Part shown: one piece after another, positions 8,747-17,014 of the stretch | Position numbering within the stretch: position 1 is the first letter of the stretch | How the letters are laid out: each line of letters starts with the position of its first letter | Assembly (NCBI RefSeq): GCF_963677315.1 | Contig: NZ_OY781939.1 | Span: 62,001-126,000 of the forward strand | Length of the DNA stretch: 64,000 nucleotides | Direction of reading: 5' to 3' | Source of the DNA: an uncultured Sphaerochaeta sp. | GTDB taxonomy: Bacteria > Spirochaetota > Spirochaetia > Sphaerochaetales > Sphaerochaetaceae | Position numbers and translations under genes: made by a program | Notes under the pieces: generated by a model | Database searches by the model: none | What the model was told of the DNA's origin: nothing | The model's input: the letters and a program-made list of their open reading frames with translations, nothing else

Positions 8747-9577
8747 ATGAAAGACAATCTGTTTGATGTATCTGGAAAAATCGTTGTTATTACTGGTGGT
8801 TTGGGACAAATCGGTGCTCAATTTGTGCTTGAATTCTTGCGGAGGGATGCGAAGGTAGCAGTACTTTCTCGTTCTGCCGATCAGAAGAAAGCAGCGGCTG
8901 CATTGGGAAAAGAGGCGTCCCAGCATACCTCTCTTCTCCTGCAACGCGCTAATATTTGTAAGAAGGAATCCATAGAACAAGCGCTCGATGCTATTGAGCA
9001 AGTATGGGGTACCCCTGATGTATTGATAAACAATGCAGGTATCGACACGCAGCCAAGCGCTCCGCCGGAAGTCAGTGGTCCTTTTGAAGAATTTCCTGAA
9101 GATGTATTCAGGGAGGTTGTAGAAACAAACCTGGTAGGCACTTTCTTGATGACACAGGCTGTTGGAGCACGCATGGTAAAGGCCGGAAAACCTGGTTCCA
9201 TTATCAATGTAGGGTCAATCTATGGAATGGTGAGTCCTGTACAGGATATCTATGCCTATAAGAAGGAAATGACAGGAGTCCCATTCATAAAGCCAGTTGC
9301 CTATAGTGCAGCAAAGAGTGGAATTTACAATTTGACTCGTTATTGTGCAACGTATTGGGGTAAGAAAGGCATTCGGGTAAATACCCTAACACCTAGTGGT
9401 GTCTGGAGGGAGACCCAGGATGAGTACTTCCATGCAAACTATGAAGCAAGAATGCCGATCGGAAGAATGGCACAGGCAGATGAATTCAATGGTGCGATTA
9501 TTTTTCTCTCCAGTGCAGCATCAACCTATATGACAGGATCGAATCTTGTTGTTGATGGAGGCTGGACAGCATGGTAG
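8747..9577 (+). CDS. SDR family NAD(P)-dependent oxidoreductase
   Basis: Short-chain dehydrogenase of 276 residues. It has the cofactor motif TGGLGQIG near residue 17, LINNAGID near residue 93, a catalytic Ser in INVGSIYG near residue 159 and the YSAAKSG catalytic Tyr/Lys pair near residue 188. It ends seven bases inside the aldolase gene. Being downstream of a TRAP importer and upstream of a NAL-type aldolase, it probably oxidises or reduces a sugar acid before cleavage; the exact substrate is not readable. Family members in such loci are often annotated as gluconate 5-dehydrogenase-like. Confidence 0.88.
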   Translation: MKDNLFDVSGKIVVITGGLGQIGAQFVLEFLRRDAKVAVLSRSADQKKAAAALGKEASQHTSLLLQRANICKKESIEQALDAIEQVWGTPDVLINNAGIDTQPSAPPEVSGPFEEFPEDVFREVVETNLVGTFLMTQAVGARMVKAGKPGSIINVGSIYGMVSPVQDIYAYKKEMTGVPFIKPVAYSAAKSGIYNLTRYCATYWGKKGIRVNTLTPSGVWRETQDEYFHANYEARMPIGRMAQADEFNGAIIFLSSAASTYMTGSNLVVDGGWTAW

Positions 9578-10449
9578 CCAATACCCCTTCTGTGATCTCT
9601 GCCTTGATTACTCCCATGGACGAAGGCAGGGAAGTTGATGTTCATGCGCTTGAGAAGCTTGTTGAGTATGAAATTGGACATGGTGCAGATGGTTTCTATT
9701 GTTGCGGTTCTTCTGGTGAGGGGCTATTGCTCTCGCCAGATGAGAGGAAACTGGTTGTTGATACCGTTGCTTCTGTAACAGAAGGGAAGGTGCCTTTCTA
9801 TGCGCATACAGGGTCCCTTGGAACCAGGGAAGCCATTGCTCTCTCTGTTCATGCACAGGAAAGAGGTGCACAAGCAGTTTCACTCATCCCACCAATCTAT
9901 TACCACTACAGCCAAGCTGAGGTCGAACAGTATTACGCAGATGTAACGGATTCTGTTGATATCGGTGTGATTGTCTATAACATCCCGCAATTTACCGGTA
10001 TCTCTTTCTCGAAAGATAGCGCCATCATGAGAAACGAGAATATCGTAGGCATCAAGCATACGAGTATGAATCTCTATGATTTGGAGAGACTGGGACAGGC
10101 TTTCCCTGACAAGACATTATTCAATGGTTTTGATGAGATCTATCTATACAGTTTAACCGCTGGTGCCCAGAGTACCATTGGTACTACTGTCAATGTTTGT
10201 CCGAAACTCTTCAAGGCGATCAGGGCAGATTTTATACAAGGAGAAATTGAGAAAGCACAAGAGAAACAGCATTTACTGAATACGTTTGTCGAATCATTGG
10301 TGCAAGAAGGCATTTTTCCTGCAGTCAAGTATGCAATGACCTATCTCGGGGCTTCATCAGGACCCTGTAGAAAACCCTTCAAACCATTGGACGAAAAAGG
10401 AAAGAGAAGGGTTGAGCTTGCAGTGAAAAAGCTTGAACGATACCTCTAG
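9571..10449 (+). CDS. DapA/NanA family aldolase, N-acetylneuraminate lyase-like
   Basis: Class I aldolase of 292 residues, (beta/alpha)8 barrel. The active site elements are CGSSGEG near residue 47, the Tyr in VYNIPQFTG near residue 138 and the Schiff-base Lys in GIKHTSMNLYDLERL near residue 165. The YNIP and GIKHTS forms, and FNGFDEIYLYSLTAGAQSTIGTT, resemble N-acetylneuraminate lyase more than dihydrodipicolinate synthase. It overlaps the SDR gene by seven bases and is the last gene of the GntR-controlled unit. It likely cleaves a 2-keto-3-deoxy sugar acid to pyruvate and an aldehyde; no nan kinase or epimerase is near, so true sialate use is not shown. Confidence 0.88.
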   Translation: MVANTPSVISALITPMDEGREVDVHALEKLVEYEIGHGADGFYCCGSSGEGLLLSPDERKLVVDTVASVTEGKVPFYAHTGSLGTREAIALSVHAQERGAQAVSLIPPIYYHYSQAEVEQYYADVTDSVDIGVIVYNIPQFTGISFSKDSAIMRNENIVGIKHTSMNLYDLERLGQAFPDKTLFNGFDEIYLYSLTAGAQSTIGTTVNVCPKLFKAIRADFIQGEIEKAQEKQHLLNTFVESLVQEGIFPAVKYAMTYLGASSGPCRKPFKPLDEKGKRRVELAVKKLERYL

Positions 10450-10457
10450 GTAATCTG

Positions 10458-10496
10458 GCTTCAGCTGTCTTTCGGTGGCTGAAGCTGTAATTTTTT
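10458..10496 (+). terminator. Terminator of the TRAP-SDR-aldolase operon
   Basis: GCTTCAGC and GCTGAAGC arms (10458-10465 and 10478-10485) with a 12-base loop, then TGTAATTTTTT. It starts 8 bases after the aldolase stop. Confidence 0.75.
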
Positions 10497-10577
10497 GTAG
10501 GTTTAACAGAGAATACATCTAAATTGCCGGCACATGGATGTATTTATTTCCTATTTTTATCACTTTTATGCATAATC

Positions 10578-10591
10578 TTGACGTACGTCAA
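10578..10591. promoter_or_regulatory. FNR/DNR-like palindrome upstream of the DUF4386 gene
   Basis: TTGACGTACGTCAA is a perfect 14-base palindrome and fits the TTGAY-N4-RTCAA box of Crp/Fnr regulators of the FNR/DNR type. A plausible -10 (CATACT, 10614-10619) puts the palindrome centre near -41.5, the classical position for class II activation. A Crp/Fnr family gene lies in the same locus at 11280-11882. Confidence 0.6.
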
Positions 10592-10657
10592 TGAAACCTT
10601 ACTCCTTTGTGGTCATACTAAAGCCAAGTAAATAGTTAGTAAGGAGTACGTATATAT

Positions 10658-11314
10658 ATGAAAAATGCCAAATCAATACGCTCATGGAGCTTAATCTCAG
10701 GTGTGTCCATCTTTATCATGGCGATTGCTGCTGGAATCGCCTATGGAATGATCTTCCCCTCTTTATATAGGGAGGCAGATCCAATGCAGACCCTTCAATT
10801 GATCGAAGCCAATAAGGGGTCTTTCCGTGCCATGAATCTCTTGTTCATGGTAATACTGGTTACTGATCTCTTGGTTTCATACGGGTTCTGTGTAATCATC
10901 ACTCCTATTGGTAGGCGGCTGGCTTCTCTGGTCAGCCTGACGCGTTTTATCTACTCAGCTATCCTTGCAGTCGCCCTATATTACCTGTTTGGCAAGCAAA
11001 TGGATGCATTCCTCCGGATATGGTCCTTCGGTCTGTTCCTCTTTGGTTTTCATCTCCTGCTCCTAGGCAGTGTTTTGTTCCATGGCCGATGGTTGGTCAA
11101 GCTGCTGGGTGTCCTGTTGTTGATTGGGGGAGTTGGCTATTCTCTCATTCATGGAATAGAAATATTCGCACCTCAGTCTTCTCAGGCAACCATGCTTCTG
11201 GAAGATGGCCTTAGTATACCCATGGCAGCAGGTGAGTTGATCCTGGGGTTCTGGTTGGTACTGACACGAGGGAAAATGTTTATACAAGAGAAGACTCTGC
11301 AAGGCGGCGTTTGA
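10658..11314 (+). CDS. DUF4386-like integral membrane protein
   Basis: A 218-residue membrane protein with about six hydrophobic segments, beginning RSWSLISGVSIFIMAIAAGIAYG and ending after AAGELILGFWLVL. The arrangement and the FRAMNLLFMVILVTDLLVSYGFCVIITPIGR block fit DUF4386. Function is unknown. AAGGAG lies 11 bases before the ATG. A perfect FNR-like palindrome lies upstream, and its 3' end overlaps the convergent Crp/Fnr regulator gene by 35 bases, which together suggest that the regulator controls this gene. Confidence 0.75.
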   Translation: MKNAKSIRSWSLISGVSIFIMAIAAGIAYGMIFPSLYREADPMQTLQLIEANKGSFRAMNLLFMVILVTDLLVSYGFCVIITPIGRRLASLVSLTRFIYSAILAVALYYLFGKQMDAFLRIWSFGLFLFGFHLLLLGSVLFHGRWLVKLLGVLLLIGGVGYSLIHGIEIFAPQSSQATMLLEDGLSIPMAAGELILGFWLVLTRGKMFIQEKTLQGGV

Positions 11315-11882
11315 TCCTGCTCAAGGACTCAGCGGTAATGCCGATATAGCTTGCAAGTTGGTGTTGGGGGACTCGAGCAAAGAGGTCCATACGTGTTTGC
11401 ATGAGTCTCCTGACCCTATCCTCTGGTCCCATACTGATGAAAGCTGTGTACTCATCATGCATTTTCCCAAGCGACTCTTCCATTATTCTTCTTGTTATTT
11501 CCGCAAAGACAGGGTATGTATCAAACTCATCTGATTGTTGATCCAAATCCCCCACAATCATGACTGAATCCTCAAGACATGTAACGAAGTAGGGGGAGTC
11601 CTTGGAAGTGAGGATTGCGATGCTTTGATATTCTGTAATGAAATCGGAGGTAATTTCTTTTCCTTCCTCATTCACTGCATACTTCCTTGCGCATCCCTGC
11701 AATATAAAGAAGCATTGAGTTACAGGGTCTCCCTGTCTGACCAACACAGTACCTTTCTTGAAGAACGCTATTGGCAGATGTCGTATCATTGGTTTCAGCT
11801 CAGCGGGAGAAATATCCGCATAGTGAGAAGCAAATTGTGCAAAATTATCGATCAATGCTTCGGGTACTTGGTATGGTTTCAT
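11280..11882 (-). CDS. Crp/Fnr family transcriptional regulator
   Basis: A 200-residue regulator. Residues about 30-120 form the cyclic-nucleotide-type beta roll (FFKKGTVLVRQGDPVTQCFFILQGCARKYAVNEEGKEI), and the C-terminal helix-turn-helix is QLASYIGITAESLSRIKRRLAES. There is no N-terminal Cys cluster as in oxygen-sensing FNR, so another signal (redox, nitric oxide, nucleotide) is likely. The start at MKPYQVPE has AAGGA seven bases upstream; the frame is open for 26 more codons. It converges with the DUF4386 gene with a 35-base overlap. Confidence 0.87.
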   Translation of the reverse strand: MKPYQVPEALIDNFAQFASHYADISPAELKPMIRHLPIAFFKKGTVLVRQGDPVTQCFFILQGCARKYAVNEEGKEITSDFITEYQSIAILTSKDSPYFVTCLEDSVMIVGDLDQQSDEFDTYPVFAEITRRIMEESLGKMHDEYTAFISMGPEDRVRRLMQTRMDLFARVPQHQLASYIGITAESLSRIKRRLAESSLV

Positions 11883-12019
11883 TTGGTATCCTTTATTGCT
11901 GACTAGATGGTACCATTCCATGCCTCTACTGTACACAACTCCTCTCAATTTGTTGGACACCGATTTGCTTGACGATTGTGGGTACCCGTCGTAGGCTACA
12001 GAGAGAAGGAGATACAGGT

Positions 12020-12790
12020 ATGGAAGGAAAACGGTTTGGTTCTACCTTGGAAGGGAAATTGGTGGTAGTAACTGGGGCGAGTAAAGGCATAGGCAAGGGC
12101 TTGGCAGAGATCATTGCCTTCGAGGGAGCACGGGTAGCAATCGCTGCTCGCGACATAGATACGCTTGAGCAGGTTGCTGCCGGCATACAGGAACAAGGGG
12201 GCGAATGCAAAGCCTTCAACCTTGACTTGAGAAGAGTTGAATCGATCAGAGATTGTTTTTTCCGTATTGAAGAGGAAATGGGGCCAATCGATGTACTGGT
12301 AAACAACGCTGGAATGGGTAATCCAATTCCAGCTGAGGAAATTACTGAGGAAGACTGGGACTGGATGATGGATCTGAACCTGAAAGGAACCTTCTTCTGT
12401 TGCCAGGAAGCAGGAAAGAGAATGCTCTCCCGTAAAAAGGGACGTATTGTGAACATCTCCAGCCAGGCTTCTGTGGTGGCCATCCCCCATGAGGCTGTCT
12501 ATTGTGCTTCAAAGGGTGGGCTGAATATGCTCACCAAGGTATTGGCTGCCGAGTGGTCCCCAAGCAATATTACGGTCAATGCAGTTGGCCCTACCTTCGT
12601 CTATACCCCTGGTACTGCTGAAAGGCTGGATGATCCAACATTCCTTGAAGGGGTACTTGATAAGATTCCTCGTGGAAGGGTTGCCACCATAGATGATGTA
12701 GCTTCTGCAGTGCTTTATCTCGCAAGTGATCATGCAGACATGGTAACCGGTTCCCTCCTGCTGGTTGATGGTGGCTGGACCTCCCTCTAA
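12020..12790 (+). CDS. SDR family oxidoreductase
   Basis: Classical short-chain dehydrogenase of 256 residues, with TGASKGIG near residue 18, LVNNAGMG near residue 94, the Ser in VNISSQAS near residue 145 and YCASKGG near residue 158. The C-terminal VTGSLLLVDGGWTSL is typical of the gluconate 5-dehydrogenase/3-oxoacyl reductase group. The ATG at 12020 is chosen for its AAGGAG eight bases upstream. It stands alone, divergent from the Crp/Fnr gene; a possible promoter TTGACG-17-TAGGCT (11969-11997) would give a very short leader. Substrate not deducible. Confidence 0.85.
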   Translation: MEGKRFGSTLEGKLVVVTGASKGIGKGLAEIIAFEGARVAIAARDIDTLEQVAAGIQEQGGECKAFNLDLRRVESIRDCFFRIEEEMGPIDVLVNNAGMGNPIPAEEITEEDWDWMMDLNLKGTFFCCQEAGKRMLSRKKGRIVNISSQASVVAIPHEAVYCASKGGLNMLTKVLAAEWSPSNITVNAVGPTFVYTPGTAERLDDPTFLEGVLDKIPRGRVATIDDVASAVLYLASDHADMVTGSLLLVDGGWTSL

Positions 12791-12858
12791 GATGAAGAGT
12801 AGGTAAAGAATAAGAGGAGTGTCTTGTTTTTTGGAACTCACAATCCTATCATCTACCC

Positions 12859-13551
12859 ATGATATATATTGTTGAGGACAATCCAGCAATTGCGGAGACC
12901 ATCCAAGCCTACTTGCAGTTGGCAGGGTACACCACCGAAGTATTCGGGAAGTGTGAAGGTGTGATTGAAAGCCTGGAATACAAACATCCCCGTCTTTGCA
13001 TTCTTGATGTGATGCTGCCCGATGGGGATGGCTTTCTTCTGGCCAAGCAGATTCATGCTGCAGATGAGAGCATTCCATTCATATTCCTGACCGCTCGCGA
13101 ATCAGAGAGCGACCGGATAACCGGTCTGGAACTCGGGTCAGAGGATTATATTGTAAAACCATTCAGTCCTAAGGAGCTGGTCCTGAGAGTTCAGGCAATA
13201 CTCAGAAGAGTGGAGCAGGGAGGAAAACAACAGAGTGAAGGTGTCCAATTTTCATTGGACGGCCATACACTTCACCTCAATGAACACACTCATGAAGTCA
13301 TCCTTGATGGTACATTGCTCTCCCTTACTGCTCTAGAGTGGAAGATGCTTCTTCTGCTTGCTGAGAACAGTCCCCAGTTGATTACCAGACAGCGGCTTTT
13401 GGGTGAATGCCTGGGGTATGTACATGACGGATCCGACAGAACGATCAATACCCATATGAAGAATCTACGATCAAAGCTTGGATCAGATGAGTGGATCAAG
13501 ACAGTGAGAGGATTCGGGTACGCATTTGCTGGGAAACGGAAGGATAGTTAG
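12859..13551 (+). CDS. OmpR family response regulator
   Basis: A 230-residue DNA-binding response regulator. The receiver domain starts MIYIVEDNP, has the phosphoacceptor Asp50 in LCILDVMLPDGDG, the switch Thr in FLTARES and the conserved Lys in YIVKPFSPKEL. The C-terminal winged helix (about residues 130-225) includes LSLTALEWKMLLLLAENSPQLITRQRLL and RTINTHMKNLRSKLG. No ribosome site is obvious at the ATG. One base separates its stop from the kinase start. Confidence 0.92.
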   Translation: MIYIVEDNPAIAETIQAYLQLAGYTTEVFGKCEGVIESLEYKHPRLCILDVMLPDGDGFLLAKQIHAADESIPFIFLTARESESDRITGLELGSEDYIVKPFSPKELVLRVQAILRRVEQGGKQQSEGVQFSLDGHTLHLNEHTHEVILDGTLLSLTALEWKMLLLLAENSPQLITRQRLLGECLGYVHDGSDRTINTHMKNLRSKLGSDEWIKTVRGFGYAFAGKRKDS

Positions 13552-13552
13552 G

Positions 13553-14896
13553 ATGAAACGAACCATCTCACTGTCAACGCTGAACTTCCTGCTGGTACTA
13601 CTCAGTCTGCTTGTATTCATCTCCTTGCTTTCTTTGATGCTCTTCTTTGGATTGGAAGCAACCCAGGATGCTTGGTACTCACAGCAAACTGCTAGCCTGC
13701 AGAGACAAATTGAAGAACGGGTTCTGGAAATATATAGGCAAGAAGGAACGCTCAGTGAAGGATCCCTCTCAGTTGCATTGGAAGACCTATTGCAGCAACC
13801 CACCTACCTGATCATCTCCGATACAGGGAGAAACACGCTCTATGCCTACCATAAAACTGATCGCAGTGTTGGCAGGGCAAGGGGATTCCAATTTGGACAA
13901 TTGGAGAACCAGAAGATACTTCCCATCACCAGGGAAGATGGACAAATCATTGCCTACTATTCCATGCATCTGCCTACCTTCTCCGAGGTGGAAGCCAATG
14001 CAATGCTTGTCTCAGCTGCAAAGAATGTACTCATCTGGGCATTGCTTGTTGCCCTTCTTGTAGCCGTAGTACTTGCTTTCCTCTTTTTTCTACCGCTCAA
14101 GAAGCGTAGTCGGGAACTCACTGAAGGATTGACCAGTATGGCCAATCGTCAAAGGGATGTTGTGCTAAAACAGAGTATGGTGAGTGAGTTTGCAGACATC
14201 AGTGAAGCAGCAAAAAAACTCCAGGAAAATCTATTGCATGAGGAGCGGCTTCGTCGTCAGTGGGCAGCTGATATCGCCCATGATCTGAGAAGCCCGGTTA
14301 CAGTGCTGAGGGGCCAGTTGGAAGGAGTAGCGGATGGAGTCCTGAAACTGGACGAGCATCGTATTGCCCTTTTCCTTGCGGAAACGCAGAAGCTTACCTA
14401 TATGATTAATGACCTCTCTCTCCTGACGCACCTGGAATCGCCAGGCTATGAAGTACATACTGAGCCAGTAAGGGTCGATGAAGTACTCAATCATCTACTC
14501 TCTCGCTTTGAAGTACAAGCAAAGCAGAGAGGGATGGAATTCTCTTACAATGCCACACCCCTGTTATTGCAAGCCGATTTGAACCTGTTTACCAGACTCC
14601 TGGACAACTTGATTTCCAATGCTGTGCGATACGGCACAGCTCCTTCCACGATCACCATCCATAATGAGGGTGACTCGGATGGTAATGCCGTACAGCTAAG
14701 TTTCGAAAACGAAGGAGTCATTGAAGAGGCCTTCCTCCCAAGACTTTTTGATAGACTGAGTAGAGCTGAAGCCTCTCGCACCAGTGAAGGTAGTGGACTG
14801 GGGCTTTCCATAGTAAAAGCCATTGTTGAGGCTCATGGTTGGAATATTGCTGTAACCAGCAATAAAAAAACCAAATTTACCCTCTACTTTACCTAA
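13553..14896 (+). CDS. Sensor histidine kinase
   Basis: A 447-residue membrane kinase. TM1 spans about residues 9-33, an extracytoplasmic sensor loop of about 125 residues follows, TM2 is about 165-190, then a linker and the H-box WAADIAHDLRSPVTVLRG with His243. The catalytic domain shows the N-box DNLISNAVRYG, a DR-type F box LFDRLSRAEAS and G box EGSGLGLSIVKAIVEAHGW. The HAMP region is short and divergent. It is coupled to the preceding regulator, forming a BaeS/BaeR-like envelope-sensing pair; the next gene encodes a small exported protein that may be its target (inference). Confidence 0.91.
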   Translation: MKRTISLSTLNFLLVLLSLLVFISLLSLMLFFGLEATQDAWYSQQTASLQRQIEERVLEIYRQEGTLSEGSLSVALEDLLQQPTYLIISDTGRNTLYAYHKTDRSVGRARGFQFGQLENQKILPITREDGQIIAYYSMHLPTFSEVEANAMLVSAAKNVLIWALLVALLVAVVLAFLFFLPLKKRSRELTEGLTSMANRQRDVVLKQSMVSEFADISEAAKKLQENLLHEERLRRQWAADIAHDLRSPVTVLRGQLEGVADGVLKLDEHRIALFLAETQKLTYMINDLSLLTHLESPGYEVHTEPVRVDEVLNHLLSRFEVQAKQRGMEFSYNATPLLLQADLNLFTRLLDNLISNAVRYGTAPSTITIHNEGDSDGNAVQLSFENEGVIEEAFLPRLFDRLSRAEASRTSEGSGLGLSIVKAIVEAHGWNIAVTSNKKTKFTLYFT

Positions 14897-14977
14897 TCTT
14901 TATCTACTGTTGAAACTCTCTGGACACTACAGTGCGAAACTCTAGTCAAGACAAACAAATTGACTGGAGGTCAAAGA

Positions 14978-15379
14978 ATGAAGAACAACAAACGTATTGG
15001 GATGGTAGCCATCCTCCTTATCGTCGGTATCGTAGCACTGAGTGCAGCTCCTGCATTCGCACAAGGTAGAGCAGTAGCTCCAGTGCAGGGAAGGGCTGTA
15101 GCCACAGCTCCTCGATCAAGTGTCCAGCAGAACCAGGCTGTGCAACAGCGTGTTATGATGATGGATTGTACAGCAGAAGATTGTATCTTTGATGAGCTCC
15201 CCGCTGAACTGCAGGCACAGATTGAAGAGAGAAGGGCAGAAGCTGAACTGAGACAGGCTGCTGGTGGTCAGTATCAGGGTGGTGGTCGTGGCCAGAGAGG
15301 CGGCTCACCTCAGGGTGGCATGGCCGGTGGTCGTGGTCAGAAGGCTGGATCTCCACAAGGTGGATATGGCCGTCGCTAA
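14978..15379 (+). CDS. Small exported Gly/Gln-rich protein
   Basis: A 133-residue protein I do not recognise. It has a clear signal peptide ending in SAAPAFAQG, a short repeat QGRAVAPVQGRAVAT, then a Cys pair in DCTAEDC, a charged helix (AELQAQIEERRAEAELRQA) and a Gly-rich tail with two similar copies of GGRGQ-x-x-GSPQGG. The start at 14978 has GGAGG ten bases upstream. It follows a two-component system and ends in a strong terminator. The composition suggests an envelope stress or metal-associated periplasmic protein, but no family match can be claimed. Confidence 0.72.
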   Translation: MKNNKRIGMVAILLIVGIVALSAAPAFAQGRAVAPVQGRAVATAPRSSVQQNQAVQQRVMMMDCTAEDCIFDELPAELQAQIEERRAEAELRQAAGGQYQGGGRGQRGGSPQGGMAGGRGQKAGSPQGGYGRR

Positions 15380-15402
15380 ATCGTAGATTACGTAATCTCC
15401 AA

Positions 15403-15428
15403 GAGGGTCTTCGGACCCTCGCTTTTTT
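15403..15428 (+). terminator. Rho-independent terminator
   Basis: GAGGGTC-TTCG-GACCCTC stem with a UUCG-type tetraloop, followed by GCTTTTTT. A separate 14-base palindrome AGATTACGTAATCT precedes it at 15385-15398. Confidence 0.9.
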
Positions 15429-15451
15429 GCATATTTCTATGGATTGATTTA

Positions 15452-15519
15452 TATATGATTAGTAATGATATATAATCATATAACGATATAAATACTTATA
15501 ATATAAATAAAAAAGTATT
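15452..15519. repeat. Two AT-rich inverted repeats upstream of the flavoprotein gene
   Basis: TATATGATTA (15452-15461) pairs perfectly with TAATCATATA (15473-15482); AATACTT (15491-15497) pairs with AAGTATT (15513-15519). They lie in a very AT-rich 170-base intergenic stretch before the 15593 gene and may be operators or bent promoter DNA. Confidence 0.45.
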
Positions 15520-15592
15520 ATTTTCATAAGAAACTTCTTGAGAAACGATACCTCCGAGTGCATACTGAGCATAGAAAAAATAAGGAGAGCAT

Positions 15593-16951
15593 ATGAGAAT
15601 CATTGATGTATTGGTTATAGGGGGTGGAGCCTCCGGGTTGCAAGCTGCAATCACCACGAAGACTACTTATCCTGAAAAAGAAGTTGTTTTGGTTCGCAAG
15701 GAAGAGCAGGTCTTGATACCTTGTGGAATTCCTTATATTTTCGGAACGCTTAGCGACAGTAGCAAGGACATTCTTCCCGATAAATTACTTACCTCTGTAG
15801 GGGTTGAGATTGTTGTGGATGAAATGACTGAGATCAAGGTCAAAGAAAGACAATGTGTGTTTGCAAGTGGCGAGACGATGCAATATGCAAAGTTGATCCT
15901 TGCCCTGGGCAGTATCCCCACCAAGCCGGCTTGGCTCAAGGGTGGAGATCTGGAGCGAGTATTCACCATACCTAAAAACAAGGTGTACCTGGACAAGATG
16001 CTTGATGAACTCAAGGACCTTAAGGAGATCATCGTCATTGGTGCAGGTTTTATCGGTGTCGAGGTGTCTGACGAGCTGAACAAGAAAGGGTACCATGTCA
16101 CCTTGTTGGAAATTGAGAAAGCAATCCTCAACCGTGCCTTTGACGATGAGTTTGGAGCCCTTGCCCAGGAGCATCTGGAAGAACGTGGTGTAAAGGTCAT
16201 TACCGGCAAGGGTGCCAGTGAGATCAAGGGTAAGGATGGAAAGGTCAGTGAGGTGGTTCTCACCAGTGGTGAACATATCAAGGCTGATGCAGTAATCCTC
16301 TCGATGGGATATGCACCCAATACAGCAATTGCAAAAGCAGCAGGCATTGAACTCAATGAGTTTGACTTCATCAAGACCTGTGAATATATGCGTGTATTGC
16401 CCTGTACCAGTGATATCGTTGCGGTAGGGGACTGTGCAGAGAAACGCGATTTTGTTACCAGGAAACTTGACCGTACGATGCTAGCCTCCACGGCATGTGC
16501 AGAAGCCAGGACAGCAGGTATGAACCTCTATTCTCTGAGCCCCTGTAAACCATTCACAGGGACCATTGCCATTTACTCAACTGCTATAGGCAATCATGCT
16601 TTTGGTACTGCAGGTATCACTGAGGCTCGTGCCGTAGCTGAGAATTTCTCGGTCATCTGTGGCAGTTTTACCGGTATGGATACCCATCCCGGAAACCTCG
16701 AGCACTCTCACAAGCAGATGGTGAAACTTATTGTCGCCAGCGATTGCGGCATGATTCTTGGTGCAGAGGTGTATGGTGGCACTACTATTGGGGAATTGAC
16801 CAATGCAATCGGTTTCCTTATTCAGAATCGTGTAACGGTCAAGCAACTCCTTACAATGCAAATCGGTACGCAACCTTTGTTGACTGGTTCTCCTGCAGGG
16901 TATCCTTTGATCAAGGCAGCCGAAGTGGTCGTAAAGAAGATGCGCTGTTAG
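15593..16951 (+). CDS. FAD-dependent CoA-disulfide reductase / NADH oxidase family protein
   Basis: A 452-residue pyridine nucleotide-disulfide oxidoreductase. The FAD motif is VIGGGASGLQAA at the N-terminus; the single redox Cys is in VLIPCGIPY near residue 43, the position used by NADH oxidase, NADH peroxidase and CoA-disulfide reductase. The NADH fold is IIVIGAGFIGVEVSDEL near residue 150, and VAVGDCAE near residue 280 binds FAD. AAGGAG precedes the ATG. It likely detoxifies oxygen or peroxide, or recycles CoA disulfide, in an anaerobe; the three cannot be separated here. The flavodoxin gene follows after 63 bases. Confidence 0.87.
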   Translation: MRIIDVLVIGGGASGLQAAITTKTTYPEKEVVLVRKEEQVLIPCGIPYIFGTLSDSSKDILPDKLLTSVGVEIVVDEMTEIKVKERQCVFASGETMQYAKLILALGSIPTKPAWLKGGDLERVFTIPKNKVYLDKMLDELKDLKEIIVIGAGFIGVEVSDELNKKGYHVTLLEIEKAILNRAFDDEFGALAQEHLEERGVKVITGKGASEIKGKDGKVSEVVLTSGEHIKADAVILSMGYAPNTAIAKAAGIELNEFDFIKTCEYMRVLPCTSDIVAVGDCAEKRDFVTRKLDRTMLASTACAEARTAGMNLYSLSPCKPFTGTIAIYSTAIGNHAFGTAGITEARAVAENFSVICGSFTGMDTHPGNLEHSHKQMVKLIVASDCGMILGAEVYGGTTIGELTNAIGFLIQNRVTVKQLLTMQIGTQPLLTGSPAGYPLIKAAEVVVKKMRC

Positions 16952-17014
16952 GCGTTTTCATTTCTCTTTTGCCCTGTGTATGGTATAGTTAGCAGGGCAA
17001 AGGAGAGGTAACCT

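Noticed and set aside
11969..11997. Promoter TTGACG-17-TAGGCT for the SDR at 12020
   Set aside because: It would place the transcription start at the ribosome site, leaving almost no leader; mentioned in the gene entry but not listed as a site.
15733..16491. 252-codon minus-strand frame rich in Ser
   Set aside because: Antisense to the FAD oxidoreductase; Ser-rich composition is typical of reverse-frame translation.
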